The translations under genes were made by a program, and so were the position numbers. The notes under the pieces are model-generated. The model was not told the origin of the DNA and ran no database searches. It worked only from the letters and a program-made list of their open reading frames with translations. From contig NZ_JAERSF010000002.1 in NCBI RefSeq assembly GCF_016735615.1, forward strand, positions 992,001 through 1,056,000: 64,000 bases of DNA. Direction: 5' to 3'. The stretch comes from Flavobacterium tagetis. GTDB taxonomy: Bacteria; Bacteroidota; Bacteroidia; Flavobacteriales; Flavobacteriaceae. The stretch's first letter is position 1; every line of letters begins with the position of its first letter. Of the stretch, positions 45,504 to 54,773 are shown piece after piece.

Positions 45504-45575
45504 GTATTGGTACAGCCATAAAGGGCTTTGTAAGGGTTTGTAACGCTATATTTGTTTAAAAGGTTAACAAAAAAG

Positions 45576-46130
45576 ATGAGGATAGGAGTAATTGGTTTAT
45601 GCAGTTTTACAATGGATTTTGTGAATAGAGCAGTTGAGGCTGGACATCAGGTATTATTGAGTTCTACCCGAGAAAATCGGCAGTTTCAGGATCTGGCTAA
45701 GAAAATGGGAGAAAATGTAAAATTAGTAAGCAGAAACGAAGCTGTAAAAGCCAGTATTTTGATATTATTTGTTCCTCGAGAAGATGTTGGATTATTTCTG
45801 ACGGACTTGCCAGATATGAATGAAAAAATAATAATTCATGAGAGTAACCCAATTTTTAGCTTAGAATGTTTGAGGCCAAATGCAAAATCATCGGGTGAAA
45901 TGATCGCATCGCTTTTGTCAGAATCTCATGTTATAAAGGTCCTTAATATAGTTAATAAAGAAGTTCTTTCTATGATAAACCAAAAACAGGACGGCAATGA
46001 AATATTTTATACAGGATTGAATAAAGAGGCAAAAAATAAAGCAAAAGCATTTTTTAAAAGCCTTAATCTTGCTGGGGTCGATTTTGAAGAATTGTACCAA
46101 CTTCCAATGCATTCTTGTTTCATGAATTAG
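45576..46130 (+). CDS. NAD(P)-binding protein related to F420-dependent NADP oxidoreductase family
   Basis: 184 residues from the ATG at 45576; an in-frame TTG at 45552 overlaps the -7 box and is rejected. The N-terminal MRIGVIGLCSFTMDFVNRAVEAGHQVLLSSTRENRQFQDLA is a Rossmann fold with the Arg/Ser of an NADP binder. The second Gly of the GxGxxG motif is replaced (GLCSFT). SILILFVPREDVGLFLTDLP and IIIHESNPIF resemble the F420/NADPH oxidoreductase-like family. It is shorter than most members (~200-220) and the altered glycine motif may weaken nucleotide binding. Monocistronic, with its own promoter and terminator. Confidence 0.65.
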   Translation: MRIGVIGLCSFTMDFVNRAVEAGHQVLLSSTRENRQFQDLAKKMGENVKLVSRNEAVKASILILFVPREDVGLFLTDLPDMNEKIIIHESNPIFSLECLRPNAKSSGEMIASLLSESHVIKVLNIVNKEVLSMINQKQDGNEIFYTGLNKEAKNKAKAFFKSLNLAGVDFEELYQLPMHSCFMN

Positions 46131-46179
46131 AAAATATATTACGAAACCAGCTTTGAATAATTAGAATTGTTCAATCCTA

Positions 46180-46219
46180 AATGTTCCCAGAAAAGCTAAC
46201 TTTCTGGGGCATTTTTTTT
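46180..46219 (+). terminator. Terminator after the Rossmann-fold gene
   Basis: Arms aatgttcccagaaa and tttctggggcatt (two G-U pairs) with a 7-base loop and an eight-T run, 50 bases after the stop at 46130. Confidence 0.85.
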
Positions 46220-46262
46220 GGTTTAAATTGTGCAATAGGCCGTTTTGCGTTAATTTAGTAAA

Positions 46263-47075
46263 ATGAAAATCGAACTGAAACAATCTTCTTTTCTTGAAAA
46301 GGAAATCAACGAGCCTTATTACAACATTTTGATGTTTGATGGAGAAGCTTTATTTTCTGTCGATTTAACTGATTACGAATGCAAAGGAAAATGTCTTTTG
46401 TTTTTAACGCCATATCAATTATTACAGTGGAAAAGTTCGACAGCACCTTTCATCAATATTCTAAGTTTTCATGGGGATTTTTATTGTATTGAATACCATA
46501 AAAAAGAAGTGGCATGCAACGGAATTTTATTCAATGATATTTATAACGAACCTTTTGTAACGGTTTCCGATTTTATTTACGAAGAAATCACGAGTATTAT
46601 CGAACGAATGAAAAGGGTAGAAGACTCAGAACTCGATTATGATAACTCAATTCTAAAATCGTATTTGCAAGTTATTCTAGCCTTAAGTAGCAAAGAAAAA
46701 CAGCTGAAAATGCCACCTCAGATTCAGGAATCTATTGGAAACGCCGATATTTTGAAGTTTCAGCGTTTATTGGATACACATTTTCTGGAAGCAAAAGAAG
46801 TAGCTTTTTATGCATCTAAATACAATTTGAGTGTGAATACTTTCAGTAAAAGAATCAAAAAGCATTTCGGAAAATCGCCTTCTCAGCTTATTCAGGATCG
46901 CATTGTTTTGGAAGCTAAGAAACTACTGCATTTGACAACCAAAACGATAAAAGAAATTGCAGACGATCTTAATTTTGAAGATGAGTTTTATTTCAGCCGT
47001 TATTTCAAAAAAAGTGTAGGCATTTCTCCTAAAGAATTCAGAAAAGAAGTCGGTATTTCTATAGTGGCAAAATAG
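46263..47075 (+). CDS. AraC family transcriptional regulator
   Basis: 270 residues. The N-terminal ~150 residues are a cupin-like sensing domain (YYNILMFDGEALFSVDLTDYECKGKCLLFLTPYQLLQW). The C-terminal HTH_18 is EAKEVAFYASKYNLSVNTFSKRIKKHFGKSPSQLIQDRIVLEAKKLLHLTTKTIKEIADDLNFEDEFYFSRYFKKSVGISPKEFRK, a textbook double HTH with intact second recognition helix. The DUF417 membrane protein gene starts 79 bases downstream on the same strand and is the likely target. Confidence 0.92.
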   Translation: MKIELKQSSFLEKEINEPYYNILMFDGEALFSVDLTDYECKGKCLLFLTPYQLLQWKSSTAPFINILSFHGDFYCIEYHKKEVACNGILFNDIYNEPFVTVSDFIYEEITSIIERMKRVEDSELDYDNSILKSYLQVILALSSKEKQLKMPPQIQESIGNADILKFQRLLDTHFLEAKEVAFYASKYNLSVNTFSKRIKKHFGKSPSQLIQDRIVLEAKKLLHLTTKTIKEIADDLNFEDEFYFSRYFKKSVGISPKEFRKEVGISIVAK

Positions 47076-47154
47076 TCCATGAAAACTCCTTTACGTCCAT
47101 TTTTATTCAGATAGCTCTAAGGTAATTTTGATGTGTATCAAAAACATAATCAAA

Positions 47155-47766
47155 ATGGAAAAAATTATAAGATTTATTGCTGGTGGACAAAATAACTTTA
47201 TTCACTTTTTAAGAATTGCCATATTTGTTGTAATGGCATGGATTGGCGGATTAAAAGCCTTTAAGTATGAAGCTGACGGAATTGTTCCACTTGTTGCTAA
47301 TAGTCCGTTTATGAGTTTCTTTTATAAAGATGCCAATAAACAAGTTTTGAATGAGGATGGTAAAACCGTAAAAGCCTACACACTTTACAAAAATGTTGAA
47401 GGAAAAACTGTTGAGAAAAACATCAAATGGCACGAAGCAAACGGAACTTATATTTTCTCTTACGGATTAGGAACTGTTATTGTCACTATAGGTTTATTGG
47501 TTCTTCTAGGAATTTGGTTTCCTAAAATTGGTTTTGTGGGCGGACTTCTAACATTCGGAATGGCATTTGTAACCTTATCATTTTTAATAACAACGCCAGA
47601 AGTTTACGTTCCGAATTTGGGCGGAGATTTTCCAACACCAGAATTTGGTTTTCCATATCTTTCTGTAGGAGGCCGTTTGGTTCTCAAAGACATTATCATG
47701 ATGAGTGGCGGATTGATTGTAGCTTCAGATAGCGCAAAGAAAATTTTAAAAAGATTTTACGCTTAA
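47155..47766 (+). CDS. DUF417 (YkgB/RclC-like) inner-membrane protein
   Basis: 203 residues from the ATG at 47155; a TTG 27 bases upstream is disfavoured. Four transmembrane helices: FLRIAIFVVMAWIGGLKAF (~15-35), IFSYGLGTVIVTIGLLVLLGIWF, IGFVGGLLTFGMAFVTLSFLITTPEVYVP, and a C-terminal LVLKDIIMMSGGLIVASDSAKK. The motifs WIGGLKAFKYEADGIVPLVANSPFMSFFY and GRLVLKDIIMM are diagnostic for DUF417. The E. coli member RclC belongs to the hypochlorite (RclR, AraC-type) response, and here too an AraC regulator precedes the gene. A role in reactive chlorine or related stress is plausible but unproven. Confidence 0.88.
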   Translation: MEKIIRFIAGGQNNFIHFLRIAIFVVMAWIGGLKAFKYEADGIVPLVANSPFMSFFYKDANKQVLNEDGKTVKAYTLYKNVEGKTVEKNIKWHEANGTYIFSYGLGTVIVTIGLLVLLGIWFPKIGFVGGLLTFGMAFVTLSFLITTPEVYVPNLGGDFPTPEFGFPYLSVGGRLVLKDIIMMSGGLIVASDSAKKILKRFYA

Positions 47767-47774
47767 TAAAAAAT

Positions 47775-47813
47775 AAAAAAGCTGTGCAAGGGCTCAGACT
47801 TGCACAGCTTTTT
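47775..47813. terminator. Bidirectional terminator between DUF417 and ABC permease genes
   Basis: Arms aaaaaagctgtgcaag and cttgcacagctttttaa (15+ bp) around an 8-base loop, with A-run and T-run on the two sides. It serves both convergent genes (stops at 47766 and 47831). Confidence 0.93.
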
Positions 47814-47830
47814 AACTAAACTTAAACTAA

Positions 47831-50254
47831 TTACTCATATTTTAAATACTTCAGCACATCTACTTTTGTTGCCTGATAGGCTTTTGCTAAAACAATGCAT
47901 AATGTTAGAAATAATAAAAGCAAAAATGAAAGTAGAAACGGCAGCAGCGGAATTTCGATTCTAAAGGCAAAATTATTCAGCCATTTCTGCAATAAAACAT
48001 AGGCAGGAAATACAGCAATAAGAAAACCTATTGCACAATACACTACATATTGTTTAGACAGTTCTTTCAATAAGATATTGGTCTCTGCGCCCAAAGTTTT
48101 TCGAATCGCAATTTCTTTCATTCTTCTTTGAATGGAATAAGATGCGAGAGCAAAAAGTCCAAAAAGGGCAATAAGAATCACAATAACATTGAGCAGAGAA
48201 AAAAGATTCTTCTGTTTTACGTAAGATTCGTAAGTTCGAGCGTATTCCTTATCGGCAAAATCATATTGAAAAGGATATTCGGTATCGACCTTTGTTTTCC
48301 AGAATTTTTCAATTTTAGCAATAGAGCTTTGAATTTGATCTGCTTTCAATTTTACGTAAATGCGATTCATTTCGTTAGCCATATCCAGAGATTTTATATG
48401 ATAAAAAGTAATCGCCGGAACATCGACTTCTGGACTTAATAGATTAAAATCTTTTACCACGCCAATAATCCTCATTTTCTGATTTCCAATTTTGATCTCT
48501 TTACCAATTGGATCTTTTATCTGCATTAAACTCAATGATTTTTCATTAACTAAAACAGAATTTATAGTGTCTGAAGCTATATTTGGACTAAGATTTCTGC
48601 CTTTTATTACTTTTATATTAAGCAGATTTAGCATGTCATAGTCAAGCCCGATGGCTTTTTGTTTGAAAAGCACATCTTGATACCAAATTGGCCATTGCGA
48701 ATCGTCGGCTCCGTCAAAAGAAAGAAGACCGGTTGAAACATTTTCAACGCCTTTAATTTTTGAAAGTTCTTGTTTTATAGTGTTATATCTTTCAAAAATA
48801 TTCTTTCCAACATTTTCTCCCTGATAATAGGAAGACGGAAGATTTAATGAAATTGCCATAACCTGATCGCCTTTAAAACCAAGATCTTTGTTGTTTAGAT
48901 ATTTAATTTGCTGATAGACAATTACAGAACCAATAATAAAAAAGGACGCAATGGCAAATTGAAAAATCAGCATTCCATTTCTAATCCAAACGCCGCTTTT
49001 ACTTCGAGCATAATTGCCTCTTAAAACTTTTAAAGTCTCAAAATTAGCAACATATAAAGCAGGAAATATTCCAGCAAAAACAATGGTTATAATGAAAACT
49101 AGTATTAATTGAAGATAAAATTGACTTTCGACTATTCTTAGATTTTTTTCTAAAAAAGAATTGTAATAAGGAAGTGCAATTTCTACAATCATTAACGCTA
49201 ATAAAACCGAAAAAGCAGTCATCAAAACGGTTTCAAAAATGAATTGCCAAACAATCTGGTTTTTGGAAGCGCCCAATACTTTACGAACTCCAACTTCCTT
49301 AGCTCTTTTAATCGAATTTGCCGTTGCCAAATTGATATAGTTGACAATAGACAGAATAAGAATTAAAACTGACAAGCATGCCATAATTACCAAAAACTGA
49401 TAATTTCCTCTTCCTTCAGGATAACCGTCGGTTACAGAATGCAATCTGGCAGATGAAAGTGGTTCCATCAAAACCTTGAAACTTCCCATTTTCTTGACCA
49501 TTTCTGCAGGTGTAAAACCCGCTTGTTTGGCGGTTCTTACAATAACCTCGTCATAAAACACTTGATCCAGCATTTTTCGAGTAGATTCTACTTTTGATGG
49601 ATCTTTTAGTTTTACTAATACTTTTAGAACAAAAAGACCCGGATTTTTAGCAGGATCTGCCAAGTCTTTCATGCGGTTTATCACTATGTTTGGTGCGATC
49701 GATGAGTTTCCAGGAATGCGATAAACACCTGAGATTGTAAACGTAGAATCCAAACATTTGATTTGTTTGCCTATCGGATTTTTATTTCCAAAAAATCGCT
49801 CTGCAAATTTCTCTGAAATAGCAATACTATTTTCGTCTTTTATAGCCGATTTGGCATTTCCATATATAAATTCAAAAGGAAAAAGAGAGAAGAAATCTTT
49901 TTCGGCATTTATGATTTTGTCTACAAATTCCTTTTGTCCATTGTAAACCACTTTATCTTTTTGATACCATTCATCTGCAAAAACAACAGCTTCTACGTTG
50001 GGATCATTTTCTAAATGAGGTTTTAAACGCACAGGATTATTTGCAGTAACTGGCATATCACTTAATTGCGCTAATATCTGATAAACATGATCTTTTTCTG
50101 GATTCCAGGCATTATAGCTGTGTTCGTCGTTCCAGTACAGAAGCGCAAAAATTAAACCTGAAATTCCTATTGATAATCCGAGAATATTGAGTGCAGTAAA
50201 TAATCTACTGTGTTTTATTTGATAGATAAATATATTGATCCAGTTTCTTAGCAT
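47831..50254 (-). CDS. MacB/FtsX-type ABC transporter permease (second copy)
   Basis: 807 residues. The N-terminal segment LNILGLSIGISGLIFALLYW is a transmembrane helix, followed by a MacB_PCD periplasmic domain (~50-250). The first FtsX block has helices at ~285-310, 335-360 and 380-405, with IKRAKEVGVRKVLGASKNQIVWQFIFET as the coupling loop. A helix at ~430 precedes a second periplasmic domain, and the final FtsX block (~680-800) has RRMKEIAIRKTLGAETNILLKELSKQYVVY. Two fused FtsX units is the eight-helix Bacteroidota form. The product is closely similar to the next gene, so the two are tandem paralogues that may form a heterodimer with the LolD-like ATPase. The substrate is unknown. Confidence 0.9.
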   Translation of the reverse strand: MLRNWINIFIYQIKHSRLFTALNILGLSIGISGLIFALLYWNDEHSYNAWNPEKDHVYQILAQLSDMPVTANNPVRLKPHLENDPNVEAVVFADEWYQKDKVVYNGQKEFVDKIINAEKDFFSLFPFEFIYGNAKSAIKDENSIAISEKFAERFFGNKNPIGKQIKCLDSTFTISGVYRIPGNSSIAPNIVINRMKDLADPAKNPGLFVLKVLVKLKDPSKVESTRKMLDQVFYDEVIVRTAKQAGFTPAEMVKKMGSFKVLMEPLSSARLHSVTDGYPEGRGNYQFLVIMACLSVLILILSIVNYINLATANSIKRAKEVGVRKVLGASKNQIVWQFIFETVLMTAFSVLLALMIVEIALPYYNSFLEKNLRIVESQFYLQLILVFIITIVFAGIFPALYVANFETLKVLRGNYARSKSGVWIRNGMLIFQFAIASFFIIGSVIVYQQIKYLNNKDLGFKGDQVMAISLNLPSSYYQGENVGKNIFERYNTIKQELSKIKGVENVSTGLLSFDGADDSQWPIWYQDVLFKQKAIGLDYDMLNLLNIKVIKGRNLSPNIASDTINSVLVNEKSLSLMQIKDPIGKEIKIGNQKMRIIGVVKDFNLLSPEVDVPAITFYHIKSLDMANEMNRIYVKLKADQIQSSIAKIEKFWKTKVDTEYPFQYDFADKEYARTYESYVKQKNLFSLLNVIVILIALFGLFALASYSIQRRMKEIAIRKTLGAETNILLKELSKQYVVYCAIGFLIAVFPAYVLLQKWLNNFAFRIEIPLLPFLLSFLLLLFLTLCIVLAKAYQATKVDVLKYLKYE

Positions 50255-50255
50255 A

Positions 50256-52667
50256 TTATTCGTATTTCAAATATTTTAAAACATCTACTTTGGTCACTTG
50301 ATAGGCTTTTGCTAAAACTATGGTCAATGTTAAAAATAACAGCGAAACAAAAGCAACTAGAAAAGGCAGGAACGGAATATCGATTCGAGAAGCAAAATTC
50401 TCTAGCCATTTCTGCATTAATAAATAAGCAGGAACAATTCCGATTAAGAAGCCTATTACACAGAAAATAACATACTGTTTAGACAGCTCTTTTAGCAAAA
50501 TATTGGTTTCAGCGCCAAGCGTTTTTCTGATGGCAATTTCGCGTAATCTTCTTTCCATAGAAAAAGAAGCCAAAGCAAATAATCCGAAAACGGCAATTAA
50601 GATTACCACAATATTCAGTAAAGCAAACAAGTTTCTCTGATCTTGATATTTTTTATAAGTTCTCGCAAAGTTTTTATCTACAAACCCATACTCAAAAGGA
50701 TATTCTTGATCGACTTTAGATTTCCAGAATTTCTCAATTGTGGCGATAGTTTGGGGCATTCCTTCAGCCGATATTTTAACCGAAATAAATCGTAAATAAT
50801 CTTCCATCCACGGTACAGATTTAATGTGAAAGAAAATCATAGGCGCCACATTATATTCCAATCCGATGTAATGAAAATCTTTGACAATGCCGACAACTTT
50901 ATATTTTTGACCACCAAAAGTAATTTCTTTATTTATTGGATCTTTTACCATTAGCGTTTTTGCCGCAGTTTCGTTCAATAAAGCACTTGTAATACTATCA
51001 GTTGCCAATTTGCTGTTTAAATCTCTTCCTTTCACTATTTTGATTCCCAGTAAATCTAACTGTCCAAAATCAAGTCCCAATTGCTGCGTAATAACTTCTT
51101 TATTAGATTTATAATGAAGCCCTTGCCAAGAATTTTCATTGCTTCCAATAGAAAAAGCTCCAGTAGAGACCGCTTCAACACCTTTTATTTTTGAAAGTTC
51201 TTGTTTAATTGTTTTATATCGATCGTACTGAACTTTTCCTTTTACAGGTCTAAAAACAATATCCATAACTTGCGCGCCATCAAAACCTAGATCTTTGGCA
51301 ATCATATAATTTACCTGTTTGTGAACGATAAAAGAGCCTATGATAAAAAGCGTCGCAATCGAGAATTGTAAAACCAGCATTCCGTTTCTAAGCCAAACGC
51401 CACTTTTACTTCTTGAAAAGTTTCCTTTCAGTACTTTAAGTGTTTCAAAATTTGAAATGTATACCGCTGGAAATATTCCCGAAACGATAATTACAAAGAA
51501 GAAAATCAAGATAAGTTGTAAGTAAAATTGAGTTCCGATAAGCGTTAAATCCTTTCCTAAAAACGAATTATAAAATGGTAGTGAAAGTTCAACAATTACC
51601 ATTGCTAACAAAACAGAAAATAAAGTTATAAGCGTGGTTTCAAAAACAAATTGCGCAATAATTTGATTTTTCGAAGCGCCAATAATTTTGCGCACGCCAA
51701 CTTCTTTAGCTCGTTTCACCGCATTTGCCGTTGCCATATTGATATAATTGACAATCGATAATAGTAAGATTAAAATCGATAATCCCATCACGATTTTCAA
51801 GAACTGTAAATTGGTATTTTGTTCAGGAAAAGCATAATTTCCTTGACGAAGCCTTGATTTAGAAAGCGGAAACAGTCTTGCTTTTATCGGGTCTCCGTAT
51901 TGTTTAATGAATTCATCGAGCGAAAGTCCAACTTCTTTTGCTTGTTGTTTATAGTTTTTTTCAAGGAAAATTTGATCTAAGTTTTTAATTACGGCAGTTG
52001 TATCGCTTTGTTTTTTTAGCTTTAACATTAATCCATAACTAAAGCCCCAATTGTCTTTGTTGCTTTCTAGTTCGTCCTCTACAATAGGAGTGATGACATC
52101 AGGCAATATAGACGATTTTTTAGGCATTTTGTATACACCGCGAATAACAAATATTTTATCCGCATATTTTACTTGTTTCCCCATCGCGTTTTCATTCTTG
52201 AAAATCCTAGCGGCGGAGGCTTCTGAAAGTGCCATACTGTTGCGATCATGAAGAGCTGTTTTGATATTTCCTTGAACAAATTCAAATGGAAAAAAAGAAA
52301 AGAAACTTCTTTCAGCAGAAAAAATCTTATCAAACAATTCAATTTTTCCCCTGTACTGAATTGTTTCTGTCGTATAATTTATTCTGTAATAGCAGTATTG
52401 GTCTAAATAAGGAGTAGTTGCATTTAACGTTCGAGCTGTAATAGGAGAATTTGTCGTCCAGATATTTCCGCCACCAAAATCGTTCATTACACTGAAAATT
52501 TTATCTTTCTCAGGATTCCATTGATCATAAGAATGTTCGTCGTTCCAGTATAGAATTGCAAAGATTAAACCTGCAATTCCTATACTTAAACCCAATATAT
52601 TAAGGGCTGTAAAAAATTTGTTGTTCTTTATATGATAAACAAATATGTTTGTCCAATTTTTTAGCAT
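50256..52667 (-). CDS. MacB/FtsX-type ABC transporter permease (first copy)
   Basis: 803 residues with the same layout as the following gene: N-terminal helix LNILGLSIGIAGLIFAILYW, MacB_PCD domain, FtsX helices with VKRAKEVGVRKIIGASKNQIIAQFVFETT, then a second PCD/FtsX unit with RRLREIAIRKTLGAETNILLKELSKQYVIF. Only 1 base separates it from the next permease, and the ATPase stop is 4 bases upstream, so all are cotranscribed. The two permeases share long identical stretches, including the C-terminal VLAKAYQ(A/V)TKVDVLKYLKYE, a sign of tandem duplication. Proteins of this type move antimicrobial peptides, lipoproteins or envelope signals by mechanotransmission. Confidence 0.9.
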   Translation of the reverse strand: MLKNWTNIFVYHIKNNKFFTALNILGLSIGIAGLIFAILYWNDEHSYDQWNPEKDKIFSVMNDFGGGNIWTTNSPITARTLNATTPYLDQYCYYRINYTTETIQYRGKIELFDKIFSAERSFFSFFPFEFVQGNIKTALHDRNSMALSEASAARIFKNENAMGKQVKYADKIFVIRGVYKMPKKSSILPDVITPIVEDELESNKDNWGFSYGLMLKLKKQSDTTAVIKNLDQIFLEKNYKQQAKEVGLSLDEFIKQYGDPIKARLFPLSKSRLRQGNYAFPEQNTNLQFLKIVMGLSILILLLSIVNYINMATANAVKRAKEVGVRKIIGASKNQIIAQFVFETTLITLFSVLLAMVIVELSLPFYNSFLGKDLTLIGTQFYLQLILIFFFVIIVSGIFPAVYISNFETLKVLKGNFSRSKSGVWLRNGMLVLQFSIATLFIIGSFIVHKQVNYMIAKDLGFDGAQVMDIVFRPVKGKVQYDRYKTIKQELSKIKGVEAVSTGAFSIGSNENSWQGLHYKSNKEVITQQLGLDFGQLDLLGIKIVKGRDLNSKLATDSITSALLNETAAKTLMVKDPINKEITFGGQKYKVVGIVKDFHYIGLEYNVAPMIFFHIKSVPWMEDYLRFISVKISAEGMPQTIATIEKFWKSKVDQEYPFEYGFVDKNFARTYKKYQDQRNLFALLNIVVILIAVFGLFALASFSMERRLREIAIRKTLGAETNILLKELSKQYVIFCVIGFLIGIVPAYLLMQKWLENFASRIDIPFLPFLVAFVSLLFLTLTIVLAKAYQVTKVDVLKYLKYE

Positions 52668-52671
52668 GACC

Positions 52672-53382
52672 TTAGTAGTTTGAATTTACCAAAACATCAA
52701 CATTTCTATGATTTACTTTTTCCGAAAGGATTTCGCCATCTTTCATTAAAATAGTTCTTTGAGAAAAAGAAGCATCATAATCGGAGTGCGTTACCATCAA
52801 AATTGTCGATCCGCTGGCATGAAGATCGGTTAGTAATTCCATTACTTCGTTACCGTTTTTACTGTCTAGATTTCCTGTTGGCTCATCGGCCAAAATAATT
52901 TTCGGGTTATTGATTAAAGCTCTCGCTACGGCCACACGCTGCTGCTGTCCGCCCGAAAGCTGTTGCGGAAAATGTTTCAATCTATGAGCTATTCCTAAGA
53001 TTTTTGCCATTTCGTTTACTCTTGATTTTCTTTCGGCAGAAGGAACATTGCTGTAAATTAAAGGAAGTTCGATATTATCAAAAACTGATAATTCGTCAAT
53101 TAAGTTAAAGTTCTGAAAGATGAATCCGATGTTTTCTTTTCTGGTTTGCGATTTCTGTTTTTCCTTTAAACCAACCATTTCCTGATCTAGAAGCTGGTAA
53201 CTTCCGCTTGAAGCACTGTCTAAAAGTCCAATAATGTTCAATAAAGTAGATTTTCCGCTTCCAGACGGTCCCATAATAGAGACAAAATCGCCTTGATTGA
53301 TGGTTAACGAAATTTCACTTAATGCTTTAGTTTCTAATTCCTCAGTTCTAAATACTTTTGAAAGTTTTGTAATGGTAATCAT
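52672..53382 (-). CDS. ABC transporter ATP-binding protein (MacB/LolD-like)
   Basis: 236 residues. Walker A is GPSGSGKST (38-46), Q-loop IFQNFNLIDELSV, signature LSGGQQQRVAVARAL, Walker B IILADEPTGNLD, and H-loop MVTHSD. The SKNGNEVMELL and LDS(K)NG features are typical of the MacB/LolD/FtsE subclass that works with FtsX-like permeases. It precedes two permeases by 4 bases and follows the DoxX-like gene by 28 bases. Neither a MacA-type adaptor nor a TolC-type channel is encoded here, so any trans-envelope export would need partners from elsewhere. Confidence 0.95.
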   Translation of the reverse strand: MITITKLSKVFRTEELETKALSEISLTINQGDFVSIMGPSGSGKSTLLNIIGLLDSASSGSYQLLDQEMVGLKEKQKSQTRKENIGFIFQNFNLIDELSVFDNIELPLIYSNVPSAERKSRVNEMAKILGIAHRLKHFPQQLSGGQQQRVAVARALINNPKIILADEPTGNLDSKNGNEVMELLTDLHASGSTILMVTHSDYDASFSQRTILMKDGEILSEKVNHRNVDVLVNSNY

Positions 53383-53410
53383 AATTTGACTGTTTTTGAT
53401 TTTTGATTGA

Positions 53411-54532
53411 TTATTGTTTTACTTTTTTTAATTGCATTTTGATTGTGTCTTTATACAATACCATATTCCACTGCATAGAATTGCTGTCGAAATTATTAAT
53501 TAGAACAGGAATTGTATCAGGATTTTGCAAGTTTCTTTCATACGAAATTACTTTAAAGGTATTTTTTACATCATCAAATCGATATTTCATATAAATAGAG
53601 GCGCTGTCGACATACATATTTGGATTTGGGCAGAAAAACATCTTTTCTCTTTCTTCAATATAAATAGTTTTCCATGCAGAACTATCTTTTTCCCATGCAT
53701 TGTCAGGAATTATTTTGCCATTGCGCGATATGCTTTCAACTTTCCATTTTCCAAAATATCTTTTAGAAAGCTGAACTTTATGGCTATAATAAAGTACAAA
53801 TAAACATGGTATTATAATGCAAAAGGCTCTTGTTGCAATACGCAATGCTTTATTTTTTACCATAGAATAAGCTTTTGAAGAAGTATTAAAGAGAGCAATT
53901 ATGTTTTCTTTATATTGCCATAACAAATAAGCTAGACCTAGCATAATTATTATTGAAGTAAAACAAGTAATTGGGCCAATATTGTAAAATATATTAATCA
54001 GTAAAATATTAAACATTACTGGCATTAGCAATACTAATCCGAGTAAAACAGATCGTCTGAATAGTAATGCGATACCTCCCGCAATTTGTAATAGGGCAAC
54101 TATTATAGAAAGACCATAAGAATAGCCATAATATTTCCAAGTTAGTTCTTGGCCTGTTAGCGTGCTTGCCAAAGAATCATTTATATGATAAGAAAAAGAA
54201 AAGTTAACGTCTATAATCTTTTCAAAACCAAAAATGCAAACATGAAAGGCAATCCAAAACCGTAATAATGCAATAAGTAGAGTTTTGTATTTTTCGGAGC
54301 ACGTATTGTTGCTTTTTTCTTTATAATTCCAATAGAATGAAAAGAGAAGCGAAAACAGAATCGCCAATAACAAACTCAACATTCCAGCTACATTTATAAA
54401 CTTTGATAGATTGTATGGGAGAATAGGTAGTATCACAAAAAGTAAAGCGTTTACTCCGCCTACGATTGAGAGGAAACTTAAATAAAATTTTGATAACCAG
54501 CTAGATTGAATTGTTGAATGATTGGTGGTCAT
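53411..54532 (-). CDS. DoxX-like multi-spanning membrane protein
   Basis: 373 residues. The N-terminal ~250 residues contain about seven transmembrane helices with DoxX-type features (LLRFWIAFHVCIFGFEKIID and LLQIAGGIALLFRRSVLLGLVLLMPVMFNILLINIF). The C-terminal ~120 residues are a soluble lipocalin-like beta domain (YFGKWKVESISRNGKIIPDNAWEKDSSAWKTIYIEER), probably outside the cytoplasmic membrane. It is the first gene of the ABC operon. Its role with the transporter is not known; DoxX proteins are linked to redox balance or quinones in some bacteria. Confidence 0.65.
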   Translation of the reverse strand: MTTNHSTIQSSWLSKFYLSFLSIVGGVNALLFVILPILPYNLSKFINVAGMLSLLLAILFSLLFSFYWNYKEKSNNTCSEKYKTLLIALLRFWIAFHVCIFGFEKIIDVNFSFSYHINDSLASTLTGQELTWKYYGYSYGLSIIVALLQIAGGIALLFRRSVLLGLVLLMPVMFNILLINIFYNIGPITCFTSIIIMLGLAYLLWQYKENIIALFNTSSKAYSMVKNKALRIATRAFCIIIPCLFVLYYSHKVQLSKRYFGKWKVESISRNGKIIPDNAWEKDSSAWKTIYIEEREKMFFCPNPNMYVDSASIYMKYRFDDVKNTFKVISYERNLQNPDTIPVLINNFDSNSMQWNMVLYKDTIKMQLKKVKQ

Positions 54533-54656
54533 AAAAGATAATGGTTTTAGTTGTTTTATTTTTTAGGTTTTAAAATATTTGCAATGTGTAATCGCTATTT
54601 ATTTTGTTATTTTTACTTCCGAAAGAGGTTAATAATTAATGATTTACAAGTTTTAA

Positions 54657-54749
54657 TGTGATTTTCGTGCCAGTAAATTAAACCTTGTAAACACCTTGTT
54701 TTTAAGGGATTATTTTTCTGAATAAATTTAAACTGTCCATAAGTGGACA
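54657..54749 (-). promoter_or_regulatory. Candidate sigma54-type promoter and enhancer of the ABC operon
   Basis: On the minus strand TGGCACGAAAATCACA (54672-54657) matches the -24 element TGGCACG exactly. The -12 element reads TCAC instead of TTGC, so the match is only partial. Some 62-77 bases upstream lies a perfect TGTCCA-TAAG-TGGACA palindrome (54734-54749), with a further GTCCA half-site at 54756. That is normal enhancer distance for an NtrC-type activator, and such an activator is encoded immediately on the other side (54774). Confidence 0.4.
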
Positions 54750-54773
54750 CCTTTCGTCCAAAACTGAACAATA

